Below are positions 54,960 to 64,000 of a stretch of 64,000 bases of DNA, in pieces. The stretch is from NCBI GenBank assembly GCA_008638375.1, contig CM018038.1, forward strand, positions 30,912,753 through 30,976,752, in the 5' to 3' direction. Source of the DNA: Nyssa sinensis (lineage: Eukaryota > Streptophyta > Magnoliopsida > Cornales > Nyssaceae). Position 1 is the stretch's first letter. Each line of letters begins with the position of its first letter. The translations under genes were made by a program, and so were the position numbers. The notes under the pieces are model-generated. The model was not told the DNA's origin, did not search any database, and worked only from the letters and a program-made list of their open reading frames with translations.

Positions 54960-55740
54960 GGTACTAGAGGATTAGAGTCATCCAGTTCTGGGGCTGTTCA
55001 ACAATTTGAGCAACTTGGGCTTCCTCTATACTAAGTCCTAGCTGATAGGAGATTTTTACTATGGAGTTTGCTTCAGACTTTAGGTGGGACGCCATGTTAG
55101 CCAAAGCATCTGCTCTGTAGTTCTGGCTTCTTTCAATTTTCTAGATAGTGAATATCTGGAAAGAATGCTTCAAGTGGTTCACCAGTTCGGAGTACCGGAG
55201 CATCCTATCATCTTTAATGATGAATTCTCCCAGGACTTGGCTTACCACCAGTTGGGAGTCTGAGAAGACTTTGAGGTTCTGAGCTTCACATTCCAAGGCA
55301 AGCTTCATGCCTAAGATTAGAGCTTCATATTCGGCTTCATTGTTGGAAGCTTTGAATCCCAGGCTGACTGCTTTTTCTGACGTGAGCCCATCAGGGGACT
55401 GTAGTACCAGGCCTACTCCCGAGCCCTGATCGGTTGACGATCCATCGATGTAGAGCAGCTAGGTTCCCGAGGTTCCGATGAGTTGTGCCTTGTCTTGAAG
55501 TGCTGGGGTGAACTCGGTAACAAAATCAGCCAAGGCCTGCCCCTTGATGGAGTTTCGAAGCACATACGATATGTCGAATTCCCCTAGCTCCACAGACCAC
55601 TTCACTAACCTTCCTGATACCTCAGGTTTCCTCAATATTGACTTCAGAGGATAGGCAGTTGGGATTTCAATTGGATGGGCTTGGAAATAAGGTCGGAGCT
55701 TTCGAGCTGATATGACCAAAGCGAAGGCTAGCTTCTCCAC
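54960..55740 (-). pseudogene. Tat RNase H region with second (archaeal-type) RNase H
   Basis: ORF 55740-55459 gives KLAFALVISARKLRPYFQAH and KWSVELGEFDISYVLR (end of the RT-linked RNase H). After TAG 55459-55461 comes a second RNase H: LYIDGSSTDQGSGVGLVLQS, NNEAEYEALILGMKLALE, VFSDSQLVVSQV and, after TAG 55141-55143, RADALANMASHLK, with the D-E-D-D catalytic set visible. A further TAG is at 54964-54966. The second RNase H is a known Tat-lineage trait. Confidence 0.85.
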
Positions 55741-57154
55741 CTCTGGATATCTTTTTTCCGTGTCAAGTAGTGCCCTACTGACGTAAAATATGAGCCTCTG
55801 ACTAATGCGGAGCTGACCGCATTTTCAGAGACTACAAGGTACAAGAGTAGCTTTTCTCCCTGTACCGGTTTTGATAGAAGCTCTGGGGAGGCTAGATACT
55901 CCTTTAGTTCTTGAAAAGCTCTCTCGCATTCTTCCGTCCACTGCAAAGCCTTGTTGCCCTTCAGAGCTTTGAAGAAAGGTAGGCAGCGGTCAGTGGATTT
56001 GGAGATAAATTTACTTAGTGTCGCGATTCTGCCATTCAGTGCTTGAATATCCTTTCTGGTTTTTGGTGACTTTAGTCCAATCAGAGCTTGGATCTGGGTG
56101 GGGTCCGCTTCGATACCCCTATGAGAGACAATGTATCCCAAGAATTTTCCCTTCATAACCCCGAAGGTACATTTTGAGGGGTTGAGCTTTATCTTGTGTT
56201 GTCTGAGGATATCGAAGGTCTGAGCTAAGTGCTGGAGGTGACTACCTTTCTGCAGACTTTTAACCAGCATGTCGTTGATGTATACCTCCATGGTACTACC
56301 GAGCAGTGGGCTGAACATCTTGTTCACCAACCGCTGATAAGTGGCTCTAGCATTCTTTAAACCGAAAGGCATTACTCTGTAACAGTAGAGACCTCGTTCG
56401 GTTATGAAAGCTGTCTTCTCTCGATCTGGAGGGTATCGAAGGTCTGAGCTAAGTGCTGGAGGTGACTACCTTTCTACAAACTTTTAACCAGCATGTCGTC
56501 GATGTATACCTCCATGGTACTGCCGAGCAGTGGGCTAAACATCTTGTTCACGAACCGCTGATAAGTGGCTCCAGTGTTCTTTAAACCGAAAGGCATTACT
56601 CTGTAACAGTAGAGACCTCGTTCAGTTATGAAGGTTGTCTTCTCTTGATCTGGAGGGTATATCTGAATTTGGTTGTACCTGGAGTAGGCATCCATAAAGC
56701 TCATGAGCTCATGCCCCGCAGTGGCGTCAACCAGTTGATCTATCCTTGGCAATGGAAAGCTGTCTTTGGGGCACGCCTTATTAAGGTCTGTATAATCAAC
56801 GCAGACTCTCCACTTGCCGTTTTTCTTCTTGACCAGCATGGTGTTAGCTAGCCACTCGGGATAGAACACTTCTTGTATCATTCTGGCTTCAAGCAGCCTC
56901 TGGACTTCTTCATTTATAATCCGATGCCGTTCAGGAGCAATCGGTCTTCTCTTCTGTCTAACTGGTGGATGATCTAGATCTACCATCAGCTTGTGAGTTA
57001 TGAGGCTAGGGTCTATACCCTTCATGTCTCTGGTCTCCCAAGCAAATATAGAGAGGTTGTCTTTCAGAAACCTGACTATGTTCTCCTGCTCGGTATGCGT
57101 CAGATCTGGGCCGATGTACAAATAACGCCCCTCTGATCCTGAACTGACCAACAC
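55728..57154 (-). pseudogene. Tat reverse transcriptase, broken by a 224-bp tandem duplication
   Basis: ORF 57154-56474 carries KKKNGKWRVCVDYTDLNKAC, FPLPRIDQLVDATAGHEL, CYRVMPFGLKNTGATYQRF and the active site YIDDMLVKSL. Then a 224-bp stretch repeats (offset 56211 to 56435), and the second copy (ORF 56372-55728) again begins MPFGLKNARATYQRLVNKMF but its active site reads YINDM. It continues LNPSKCTFGVMKGKFLGYIV and the thumb/connection region. 224 is not a multiple of three, so the copies are in different frames and no complete RT can be read. Confidence 0.9.
56211..56658 (-). repeat. 224-bp tandem duplication across the RT active site
   Basis: ATCGAAGGTCTGAGCTAAGT occurs at 56211 and 56435. 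The 224 bp that follow each are nearly identical (for example GCATGTCGTTGATGTATACC against GCATGTCGTCGATGTATACC), so the junction marks a tandem duplication inside pol. Confidence 0.92.
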
Positions 57155-57511
57155 TTTGATGGGCTCACCAACAAGTTTGGCTCAGCTGTTTCGTCCCCTT
57201 GGGCTCAGGGGTTCTTCAATGCTAGATGGGCAACCTTCCACCTCGGGAGTGTGGGTGAGAACTAGATCTGCACAATCCCGAGTGTACTGTAATTGCTATT
57301 TGGGGGCCTTCTCCTTGAGGGCAACAGCATGGCACTCCCGAGAGGTTGGCTGACATCCTCTGACAGAATGTACGTTCTAATTGTGGACATACTTCAAACA
57401 CTGATAGAGGGTCGAGGTGACCGCCCCTATCTGGTGCAACCAAGGTCTCCCGATTATGACGTTGTAGGGAGATTTCATATTCAACACCATGTACTCCGAG
57501 ATGGTGGTCTT

Positions 57512-57889
57512 CTACCCTTTACCCTCTCCTACAGTAGTAGGAAGGTCGATTCTCCCCAATAAGGTGCTGAGATTGCCATCAAAAGCTGCCATCACGGCAG
57601 TAGTGGGCTTGACGTTGTCGTGGTCCATTCCCATCTGTTTAAGTGGCTCATGGAACAGTATGTTGACGGAGCTGCCAGTATCGACCAGGACTCTCTTGAT
57701 CTCGAAGTTGGCGATTTTGTGAGTGATGATGAGGGCATCACTGTGAGGGCAGTGTACCCCTGCTAGATCTTGTTTAGTGAATTGGATCTCCGGTGCTGGC
57801 TTGAGTCTCTTTTCCACGTTGGAGATCTGTAATACGTTCGGGGCAGCTCTGGCCTCCCGAGCATATCTCTTTCTTGCCCTGTTGGACAT
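57512..57889 (-). pseudogene. Tat aspartic protease
   Basis: A 125-codon minus ORF with the active site VLVDTGSSVNILF, preceded by HSDALIITHKIANFEIKR and followed by GMDHDNVKPTTAVMAAFDG (flap region). Catalytic D-T-G is intact. The ORF ends at GEGKG; the frame to RT (57500-57160) is interrupted by stops. Confidence 0.82.
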
Positions 57890-57973
57890 TTCTGTGATAG
57901 GGGAGTCAGCATGGAGGACGTAGATGACATGGTTATTCTGCCTCTGAGGCTCGTTTCGTCCTTCCCTCTACTC

Positions 57974-58300
57974 CTACCTCTGCTCGGGCCTTTGGTCTAG
58001 CCGTTGTTGAGGCTTGTCTTCTTGGGGTTTCTGCCTTCCGTCTTGCTTGACGAACTCCCGAAGACGCCCATTCTTTATGAGCTGCTCTATCTCATATATG
58101 AGGGTCCTGCATGTGTTAGTCGTATGTCCATAATCTTTATGGAAATTACAATACTTACTTTGGTCCCGAAGGCTGGGATCTCCTTTGATTGGTTTCGGCC
58201 ACCTCAGGTTTTCCCGATCACGAATCTGCCGGAGTACCTGGTTCGATGTAGTGTTCAAAGGAGTAAAGTTAGTGAACTCCCTTGGTCCGGAATTGTACAC
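57974..58300 (-). pseudogene. Tat gag C-terminus with CX2HX4HX4C zinc knuckle
   Basis: Reads QSKYCNFHKDYGHTTNTCRT: Cys-x2-His-x4-His-x4-Cys in place of the common CCHC, which is normal for this gag type. It is followed by EQLIKNGRLREFV and a Gln/Lys-rich tail. Two TAG codons (57974-57976, 57968-57970) separate it from the protease. Confidence 0.82.
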
Positions 58301-58402
58301 AGCTCTGGGTGCTGCTCTCTTCTCTGGACTCCTGGCCCTCTTCTTACTGGAGTCTCTTCTATGGTCCTCCTTCTTGTGATCCTCCCTCTTTGGATTATCC
58401 CT

Positions 58403-59663
58403 CTAGGTCTGGTCTTTGCCCTTTTGGGATGTGCGGTTGGCTTCTTTCAGGTTGATGTATTTCCTGGCCCAATCCATTAGTGCCGCCATGTCGGCTGGAG
58501 GGCTCTTTGTCAAGGAGTCTCTGAAGTCACCGTGGGCAAGCCCAGTAGTTAAGGCAGCCACAAGGAATTTTGGGTTGCAGTCAGTGATCTCCGTGAGTTT
58601 GGCATTGAAGCGCGCAATGTAGGCTCTGAGGGACTCTTCCTTAGTCTGCTTGACATTTAACAGGAACTCTGGTCCCCTTCTGAGCCTTCTGCTGGTCATA
58701 AACCTGTCCAAGAATTGTCTACTGAGCTCATAGAAGCTGGTAATTGAGTTCGGAGGGAGGTTGTGGAACCATTTCAGAGCAGTTCCCTTCAAGCTGGTGA
58801 TGAAAGTTCGGCACATAAAAGCATCAGAGGCCCCGTGGAGGGCCATTGTATGCTGGTAGTGCGAGAGATGATCTCCTGGGTCTCCAGACCCGTCGTACAG
58901 GGTGAACTTTGGCACCATGAACTTTCTGGGCCTTTCTTCTAACATGATGGTGTGAGTGAATGGGGTGGCCAGTCTTCTGAGCAGCTTGGCCAACTCGTCT
59001 TGCTCTGGAGGGATTTGAGGTCCTCTCAAGGCAATTGTTCGGTCCATAGACTTGGCAATTTCCTCTACCCTCCACGGGTCTCTGAGTCTGACATCTTGCG
59101 AAACCCTACCTAACAGCCTCGGCTTCACGGTAATAGGGTTGAGTACGTCCCTCGGACGGAGGAGGGTTACGAATCGGAGGCATTGGTGCTGCATGGGGAT
59201 GAGGCTCCTGTGGTGCCGGATGTGCTCCCGAAGCCCTTGGAGTTGGGGCTCGAGTAGTGCTCCGGTAATGGACGTTAGGGACGAAGGCTGATGTTCCCCA
59301 GCCTGGAGCTGCTGACGGCTGTGGATCTCTGCCAACGCGAGCAACACCCTGGGGGTGCCTGGGCTGGTTATTTGGAGCCTGCTCATGGGGCTCTTCATTC
59401 TCCGTGGTAACAGGGGGTTGAGTTCCCGCAGCAATGTTGACCGGTGGGTTAGGAGGGTTCATCCCTTGATTCTGTGTGAGCGTTGCCAGCATTCTAGTGA
59501 TGACAAGCAACTGTTCCTGCACCAGTTCATTGTGTCGTTTGATCGATTCGATCTCTTGTCACATGGAATCAACCGTTGGCCCCCTTGCTCGTGGAGTAGG
59601 AGGCCGACGTTGAGAGCTTTGTGGAATCTGAGTATTTTGTCGTGGTCGCAGATTTGGGGCCAT
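58403..59663 (-). pseudogene. Tat gag N-terminus and capsid-like core, one TGA and a frameshift
   Basis: ATG at 59663 (MAPNLRPRQN) starts gag about 57 bp after the primer-binding site. An in-frame TGA lies near 59561 (CGA to TGA fits), and a frame change occurs near 59110-59160. The core (ORF to 58403) reads YDGSGDPGDHLSHYQHTMAL, RTFITSLKGTALKWFHNLPP and FLDRFMTSRRLRRGPEFLLN, the conserved 'retrotransposon gag' domain, ending WARKYINLKEANRTSQKGKD with TAG at 58403-58405. The same core is at 63158-63809 in the second Tat element. Confidence 0.87.
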
Positions 59664-59719
59664 AGTTTCCGGTAAGGAAATAGATGAGTTTGTGAATAGA
59701 GCACTTGGAGATTAGTCGT

Positions 59720-59738
59720 TCCCACAGACGGCGTCAAA
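59720..59738 (-). other. Tat primer-binding site
   Basis: On the minus strand TTTGACGCCGTCTGTGGGA follows the 5' LTR end after one base. The second Tat copy has TTTGGCACCGTCTATGGGA in the same place. It is not the initiator-Met type; I did not assign the tRNA. Confidence 0.75.
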
Positions 59739-59739
59739 C

Positions 59740-60461
59740 TGATGTTGCACTTTTCGACTCGCAATAAGTGTCGGCTCCGTGACCTGTAGAACACTCAGAA
59801 AGATGATCAGAGGACCACCGGATTGGCTCCGGCGGTAGCTGCTCTGATGCTTAAGTAAGTAAACGGAATTGAAAGACTGTATTGAAAGCCAAAGAATGAG
59901 CATAAAAATAAAGCGTACCTTTAGGGTTTAATTTATAGGTCGTGGCCTTGCCTAAGTTTATTAGGATTCGATGCCATGAATATAGGGATTTGATCATCGG
60001 AGATTGCAGTAACCTTGTGGAGTATTGAGTCGTAGATGGAGATAATCATAGATAATAGTTTCCTTGTTGAAGATTGTTTCCGTGTTGAAGACTGTTTCCT
60101 TATTCCCTGCTTGGCAGTTGTTAAGGAAACCATAGGGTCAGAACCATATGAAATGCTGAATGAATATTACCCAGAGCGTAAGGTCTAGAAGATATGTGCA
60201 TGAGAATGCCCTGGAGGTTCCGCCTGCACTGCATGACCGAGTTTGTCGGCGCTGTAGGATATATATATGAGAATGCCCTGAAGGCTATGAATGCTCTGTA
60301 TGACCAAGTTTATCGGCTCTGTGTGATGTATATATGAGAATGCCCTGAAGGCTTGTGGCTGCTCTGTATGATCGAGATTATCAGTTCTGTATGATCGAGA
60401 TTATTAACTTTGTAAGCACACGTGTCTCAAGGTGATTGGTGTGTCTGTTTGTGGTATATCA
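59740..60461 (-). repeat. 5' LTR of Tat element (722 bp)
   Basis: On the minus strand it starts TGATATACCACAAACAG at 60461 and ends AAAAGTGCAACATCA at 59740. Contains the plant LTR promoter core ACCTATAAATTAAACCC (near 59935). Confidence 0.92.
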
Positions 60462-60466
60462 GTATG
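60462..60466. other. Target-site duplication GTATG (right)
   Basis: Matches 48082-48086. Confidence 0.9.
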
Positions 60467-60650
60467 TATTTAACTCGCATCTTAAAAATACAAATTTATA
60501 AGTTGATCTATTAACCCAACAAGGTTGCACTGTTCATTTTCTTCTCCTCTCTCAAATTATCAATCTCTCTTTGTGCAAAAATTTGACCGTTGGGCTGAAC
60601 ACAAAGTATGGGCCACCATTGTCACCTTCAAGCTCAAACTTTGACTAGTC

Positions 60651-60698
60651 CTAGGCCTAGCCCTAGCCCTAGCCCTAGCCTAGCCTCTATAGCCTGCT
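60651..60698. repeat. Short (CCCTAG)n-like repeat
   Basis: About six imperfect CCTAGC units between CTAGTCCTAGGCCTAG and TAGCCTCTATAGCC. It is not the plant telomere unit CCCTAAA. Confidence 0.85.
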
Positions 60699-61035
60699 GT
60701 TCAGGTGCTCGCGTGGTCTATAAAATTCATCCATTGTCCAGGTAAGTTTCTCACTCCATTGAAGACTCTCACTCCCTTATCACTCTCACAACATAAGCAC
60801 TCTCACTCCATTAATCAAATCACTCTCATCCATATTCACTCTCACAACAAAATCGAGAACCTGTTATCTTCATTTTGTCTTGGACGCAACCCCCTGTACA
60901 GGTATTCTGTAATTTATTTTATATTTTTTGATTTGAAGATAATGTCTTTCGTAAGGTGTCCAAACTAGTTTGAAGATAACATGTTTGAACTTTGCTGTAA
61001 TGTGAGAAAATTTTCATGCTTTGTGTTTCTTGCTT

Positions 61036-61255
61036 TGGTTGGCTGAATATTGCTTTGTATGTGTGTGTGTGTGTGTGTTTTAAGGATCTATCCAAAAAAA
61101 TTAGTGATAATTGAAATGCCCATTTAGTTGGTTGAATATTGCTTTGTGTGTGTGTGGTTTTAAGGATCTTTCATAAAAAAAAAATAGTGATAATTGAAAT
61201 GCCTATTTGGTTGGTTGAATATTATTGTGCGTGTGTGTGTGTTTTTTAAGGTCTT
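61036..61255. repeat. Three ~90-bp tandem repeats each containing a (GT)n tract
   Basis: Units start near 61036, 61128 and 61208 with TTGGTTG(G)(CT)TGAATATT, then a GT run, TTTTAAGGATCT and AGTGATAATTGAAATGCC. The third is partial. Confidence 0.85.
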
Positions 61256-61906
61256 CACGTTCTTGAGAGAAAAATGTATGGCTTTATTTGGATTAATATA
61301 TGTTTCAACTATAACATTAGTCATCAAATTTGAGTTTTATTTATTTTGGATATGGTATAAAGAATTTGATTTGATGATTTAATCTGAATTGGATCAGATA
61401 ACTTCTTTAGTTAAATAGGTTAGATATTGATCAAGCTAATTAGAATTGTTAATGATTCGATCTGATTATATATAACATGTATATCATTTTTATATGATAT
61501 TAAAAAATTATATATATTCTGAATTTATATAATATATTAAATTTTAAATTATATAAGGGTTTTTAATTAAGTTTTATATATCTTAAATTATATTTATTAT
61601 ATCATAATATCATATATAATATATATTAAAATTTATAGTATCAAATATGGTAATAACATATTAGAATTTGGATTAAGAATTATGTCAAGTTTGGATACCA
61701 ACTTAAAACATATCTCACCATTTTCGAAAAACCAAAAATGTGTTTGGTTTGCAATTCATTTTTTTTTTTTTTAAAGTGTACTCCCAATTCAAAACTAGAT
61801 TTTTTTAGTAACATCAAAATTTGCAAATACATTTAAAAATTGGTCATTTATTTTGAAATCCCCAAATAAGCATCACTGTTAAAGTTTCTTCGACTCCGAT
61901 CACACA

Positions 61907-62422
61907 TGATATATCACAAAGTGAAAGACCAATCCTCACTTGACATGTATGCCTACAGACCAGCCCGTGCTCGGCCATTCAGAGCATACATGCAGAACTC
62001 ACAAGTCCGAGCATAGACCTTCAGAGCACTCTCCGTGCTGTAGAGCTTATCACCTCCTTAACATCTACCGAGTAGGAGATAAGGAAACAGTCTTTTATAA
62101 GGAAACTGTCATTCATAAATATCTCTCAAGCGCAGTATCCAATAAGGCAACTGCCATTCTCCGATGATCAAATCCCTACTTTCATGGTTCCAAATCCTAA
62201 TCGACTTAGGAATCACTAAGCCTATAAATAAAACCCTAAGGTACGCTTTTATTTTCATGCTCATTCTTTGGCTTGCATTACAGTCTTTTCAATTCAGTTT
62301 ATTGACTTAAGCATCGGAGCGGCTACCGCCAGAGCCAATCCGGTGGTCCTCTGATCTTCTTCTTTGAGTGTTCTTCAAGGAGCCGAGCTCGGAATCTACA
62401 TCGGCCAAAAAGTGTAGCAACA
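61907..62422 (+). repeat. 5' LTR of second Tat element (516 bp)
   Basis: Starts TGATATATCACAAAGTG and ends AGTGTAGCAACA. Shares the start TGATATA-CACAAA, the TATA region (GCCTATAAATAAAACCC near 62219) and the block around GGCTACCGCCAGAGCCAATC with the LTRs of the first element. Confidence 0.85.
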
Positions 62423-62423
62423 G

Positions 62424-62442
62424 TTTGGCACCGTCTATGGGA
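62424..62442 (+). other. Primer-binding site of second Tat element
   Basis: TTTGGCACCGTCTATGGGA, one base after the LTR end, equivalent to 59738-59720 in the first element. Confidence 0.75.
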
Positions 62443-62502
62443 AACGACAATCACCAAGTGCTCTACTAATACAAGACTTATTCTCCTTTTTACTAAAGGA
62501 TT

Positions 62503-64000
62503 ATGACTCCCAAGCTCCGACCAAGGAAGAATCCTCAAAATCCTCAAAACCCTCAACCCCGACCGCCTATCGGACGAGGAAGAGGACAAACGATTGATCC
62601 TGTGCGGCAAGAGCTCGACCAAGTCAAACGGAAAAACCAATTGATGCAAGAACAACTCTTAGCCATGTCCAGAACTCTGGCAATGCTCACTCAGGACCGT
62701 GAAACTATTCCATTGAATCCACCCATCAACACAATCGATCCACAGCCTCCTACTACTGCCCACATTCATGGAGATCCCCCAGTCGTCAGCATCCGTAGGC
62801 AGAGGGTACCAACCTGTATCCCAAAAGTCCATTATCGGAGTACCACTAGGGTTCCAGCCCTTGGGGCTTCAGGAGTAAACCCAACTCAACAAGAGTCTCA
62901 ACCTCAAGTGGTTCCTGCACCTCCAATCCTGAAGGACCAAAGTAATCTCCCAGCCATGGGACGGGATCGTCCTATCCATATAGGTCCTGAAGCCGCAAGG
63001 CATGACTCACAGTAGCCAATCTTGCCCAAGGGCCCACAAAGAGCTGAAGAAGTGGCAAAGTCTATGGACCGTACTGTTGTTATGAGGGGTGCTCAAATCC
63101 CTCAAGAACAAGATGAGTTAGCCAGGCTACTCGGAAGGACCGTTCACCCCTACTATCATGGCTGAGGAGAGGCCAAAGAAGTTTATTGTCTCGAAGTTCA
63201 CTCCTTATGATGGGACAGGAGATCCGGGGGACCACCTTTCCCATTACCAGCACACCATGGCCCTTTATGGTACTTCTGATGCCTTTATGTGCAGAACGTT
63301 TGTGACCAGCCTCAAGGGTACTGCTCTGAAGTGGTTTCATCACCTACCACCGAACTCAGTCACCAGTTTCTATGAGCTCGATAGGCGATTCTTGGACAGG
63401 TTCATGACTAGTAGGAGGCTAAGGAAGGGTCTTGAATTCTTATTAAATGTGAAATAGTCTAAGGAGGAGTCCCTCAGAGAATACATCGCGCTTTAATGCC
63501 AAACTCACTGAGGTTACTGATTGTAGCCCTAGCTTCCTAGTAGCAGCTCTGGCCTCTGGTCTTGCACAGGGAGGCTTCAGGAATTCTTTGACAAAAAATC
63601 CCCCTACCGACATGGCAGCCCTCATGGATCGAGCAAAGAAATACATTAACCTAGAAGAAGCAAAGGACACCTCCCGAAAGGTTAAAGAAAAAGCCCAGAA
63701 AGACGACCAGAAGAAAAACAACCAGAGGAAGGACCTTAGTACGACTAGGAAGAGAGTCAGAAGCCCAGAAAAAGAGTGGTGCCCAGAACTTCATATAATT
63801 CAGGGCTAAGAGAGTTCGCTAATTTTACTGCTCTGAACACCTCTCCAAATAACATACTTCAGCAAGTCAGATCTCAGAAAAATTTAAGATGGCTGGAACC
63901 CTTAAAAAGGTGATCCTAGGTACAGGGACCAGAGCAAGTATTGTGATTTCTACAAGGATGCGGGCACACAACCAACACATGTAAGGCTCTTAAACACGAG
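62503..64000 (+). pseudogene. Gag of second Tat element (frameshifted, incomplete)
   Basis: ATG at 62503 opens TPKLRPRKNPQNPQ, homologous to the gag start of the first element, and runs to a stop at 63013-63015. The core resumes at 63158 (YDGTGDPGDHLSHYQHTMAL, KGTALKWFHHLPPNSVTSFY, FLDRFMTSRRLRKGLEFLLN) until TAG at 63455-63457 (CAG to TAG fits). Small deletions near 63137 and 63480 shift the frame, and the last part (63588-63809) reads DMAALMDRAKKYINLEEAK. Near 63950 the knuckle region (KYCDFYKDAG...) is also frameshifted. The rest is outside the window. Confidence 0.85.

Larger units (their letters stand above)
48087..60461 (-). mobile_element. Full-length Tat-lineage Ty3/gypsy retrotransposon (12.4 kb) with antisense gene and minisatellite
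   Basis: LTRs at 48087-48785 and 59740-60461 are flanked by the perfect 5-bp duplication GTATG. On the minus strand, from the right: 5' LTR, primer-binding site (TTTGACGCCGTCTGTGGGAA), gag, protease, RT, RNase H, second RNase H, integrase. Beyond pol lie a 62-bp minisatellite and, on the opposite strand, an intron-containing ORF and a second small ORF, then the 3' LTR. Large size, a second RNase H, a gag knuckle of CX2HX4HX4C type and an extra antisense ORF before the 3' LTR are hallmarks of the plant Tat lineage. Inactivated by stops, frameshifts and a 224-bp duplication in RT. Confidence 0.93.
60467..61906. other. Spacer between the two Tat elements
   Basis: About 1.4 kb. Begins with DNA that was contiguous with 47700-48081 before the Tat insertion. 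Contains CCCTAG repeats (60651-60698), C/T-rich leader-like DNA (60735-60850) and GT-rich tandem repeats (61036-61255), then AT-rich sequence. The 87-codon ORF at 60705-60968 has no recognisable motif; I do not call a gene. Confidence 0.5.
61907..64000 (+). mobile_element. Second Tat-family gypsy element, 5' part, cut by the window end
   Basis: LTR (61907-62422), primer-binding site and gag on the + strand, homologous to the minus-strand Tat element at 48.1-60.5 kb but clearly diverged. The two 5' LTRs face each other about 1.4 kb apart (head to head). Gag is broken by several frameshifts and stops. The protease and pol would lie beyond 64000. Confidence 0.87.

Noticed and set aside
53750..57889. 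Endogenous pararetrovirus (caulimovirid) as the source of the RT
   Set aside because: Flanking LTRs with target duplication, integrase, a second RNase H and gag of retrotransposon type identify a Tat gypsy element; no movement-protein motif was seen.
60651..60698. Interstitial telomere repeat
   Set aside because: The unit is CCCTAG-like, not CCCTAAA, and the run is only about 48 bp.
60705..60968. 87-codon ORF in the spacer between Tat elements
   Set aside because: Thr/Leu/Ser/His repeats from a CTCTCACTC-rich stretch. It could be a gene leader, but there is no supporting downstream exon.

Overview
The window is nuclear DNA of a flowering plant, almost certainly a eudicot. It is AT-rich. Genes have GT-AG introns. 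Most of the DNA is plant LTR retrotransposons (Ty1/copia, chromovirus-type and Tat-type Ty3/gypsy, a TRIM), with an L1-like LINE and hAT-type MITEs. I cannot name the species.

Only two host loci are recognisable. The first (25.1-33.6 kb, + strand) has four exons and encodes a PA-TM-RING-H2 protein of the RMR class (vacuolar sorting receptor / membrane ubiquitin ligase). Its exon junctions are clear, but one extra T at about 33016 breaks the reading frame inside the RING finger. The second (46.6-47.5 kb, - strand) is the first two exons of a plant CCA-adding tRNA nucleotidyltransferase. It also has a one-base insertion and an altered nucleotide-binding motif, and no later exons are visible.

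Layout. 1.4-9.0 kb: old Ty1/copia element with both LTRs (+). 12.1-15.8 kb: related copia element, 3' part only (-). 15.8-16.2 kb: TRIM with two 155-bp LTRs. 16.2-23.5 kb: two chromovirus-type gypsy fragments (-), each with a 2.0-kb LTR, flanking a third LTR that carries 32-bp repeats. 25-33.6 kb: RMR gene, whose 5.2-kb intron 2 holds two hAT-type insertions with 8-bp target duplications. 34-35.7 kb: diverged direct and tandem repeats. 35.8-41.9 kb: third chromovirus-type element (-), decayed gag-pol plus 5' LTR. 43.3-44.9 kb: 3' end of an L1 LINE interrupted by a second copy of one of the intron MITEs. 46.6-47.5 kb: CCA-enzyme fragment. 48.1-60.5 kb: a full-length Tat-lineage gypsy element (-) with the 5-bp target duplication GTATG. 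61.9-64.0 kb: the start of a second member of the same Tat family (+), running off the window.

The Tat element at 48-60.5 kb is the most informative object. Besides gag, protease, RT, RNase H, a second RNase H and integrase, it has an intron-containing gene on the opposite strand with its own TATA box, a possible second antisense ORF, and a 62-bp higher-order minisatellite between pol and the antisense gene. It is inactivated by a 224-bp tandem duplication across the RT active site and by several TAG codons, mostly at sites that look like decayed CHG methylation targets. I saw no wholly unknown gene system. The most notable items are the antisense gene, the minisatellite, the nested MITE insertions and the parallel one-base lesions in both host genes.
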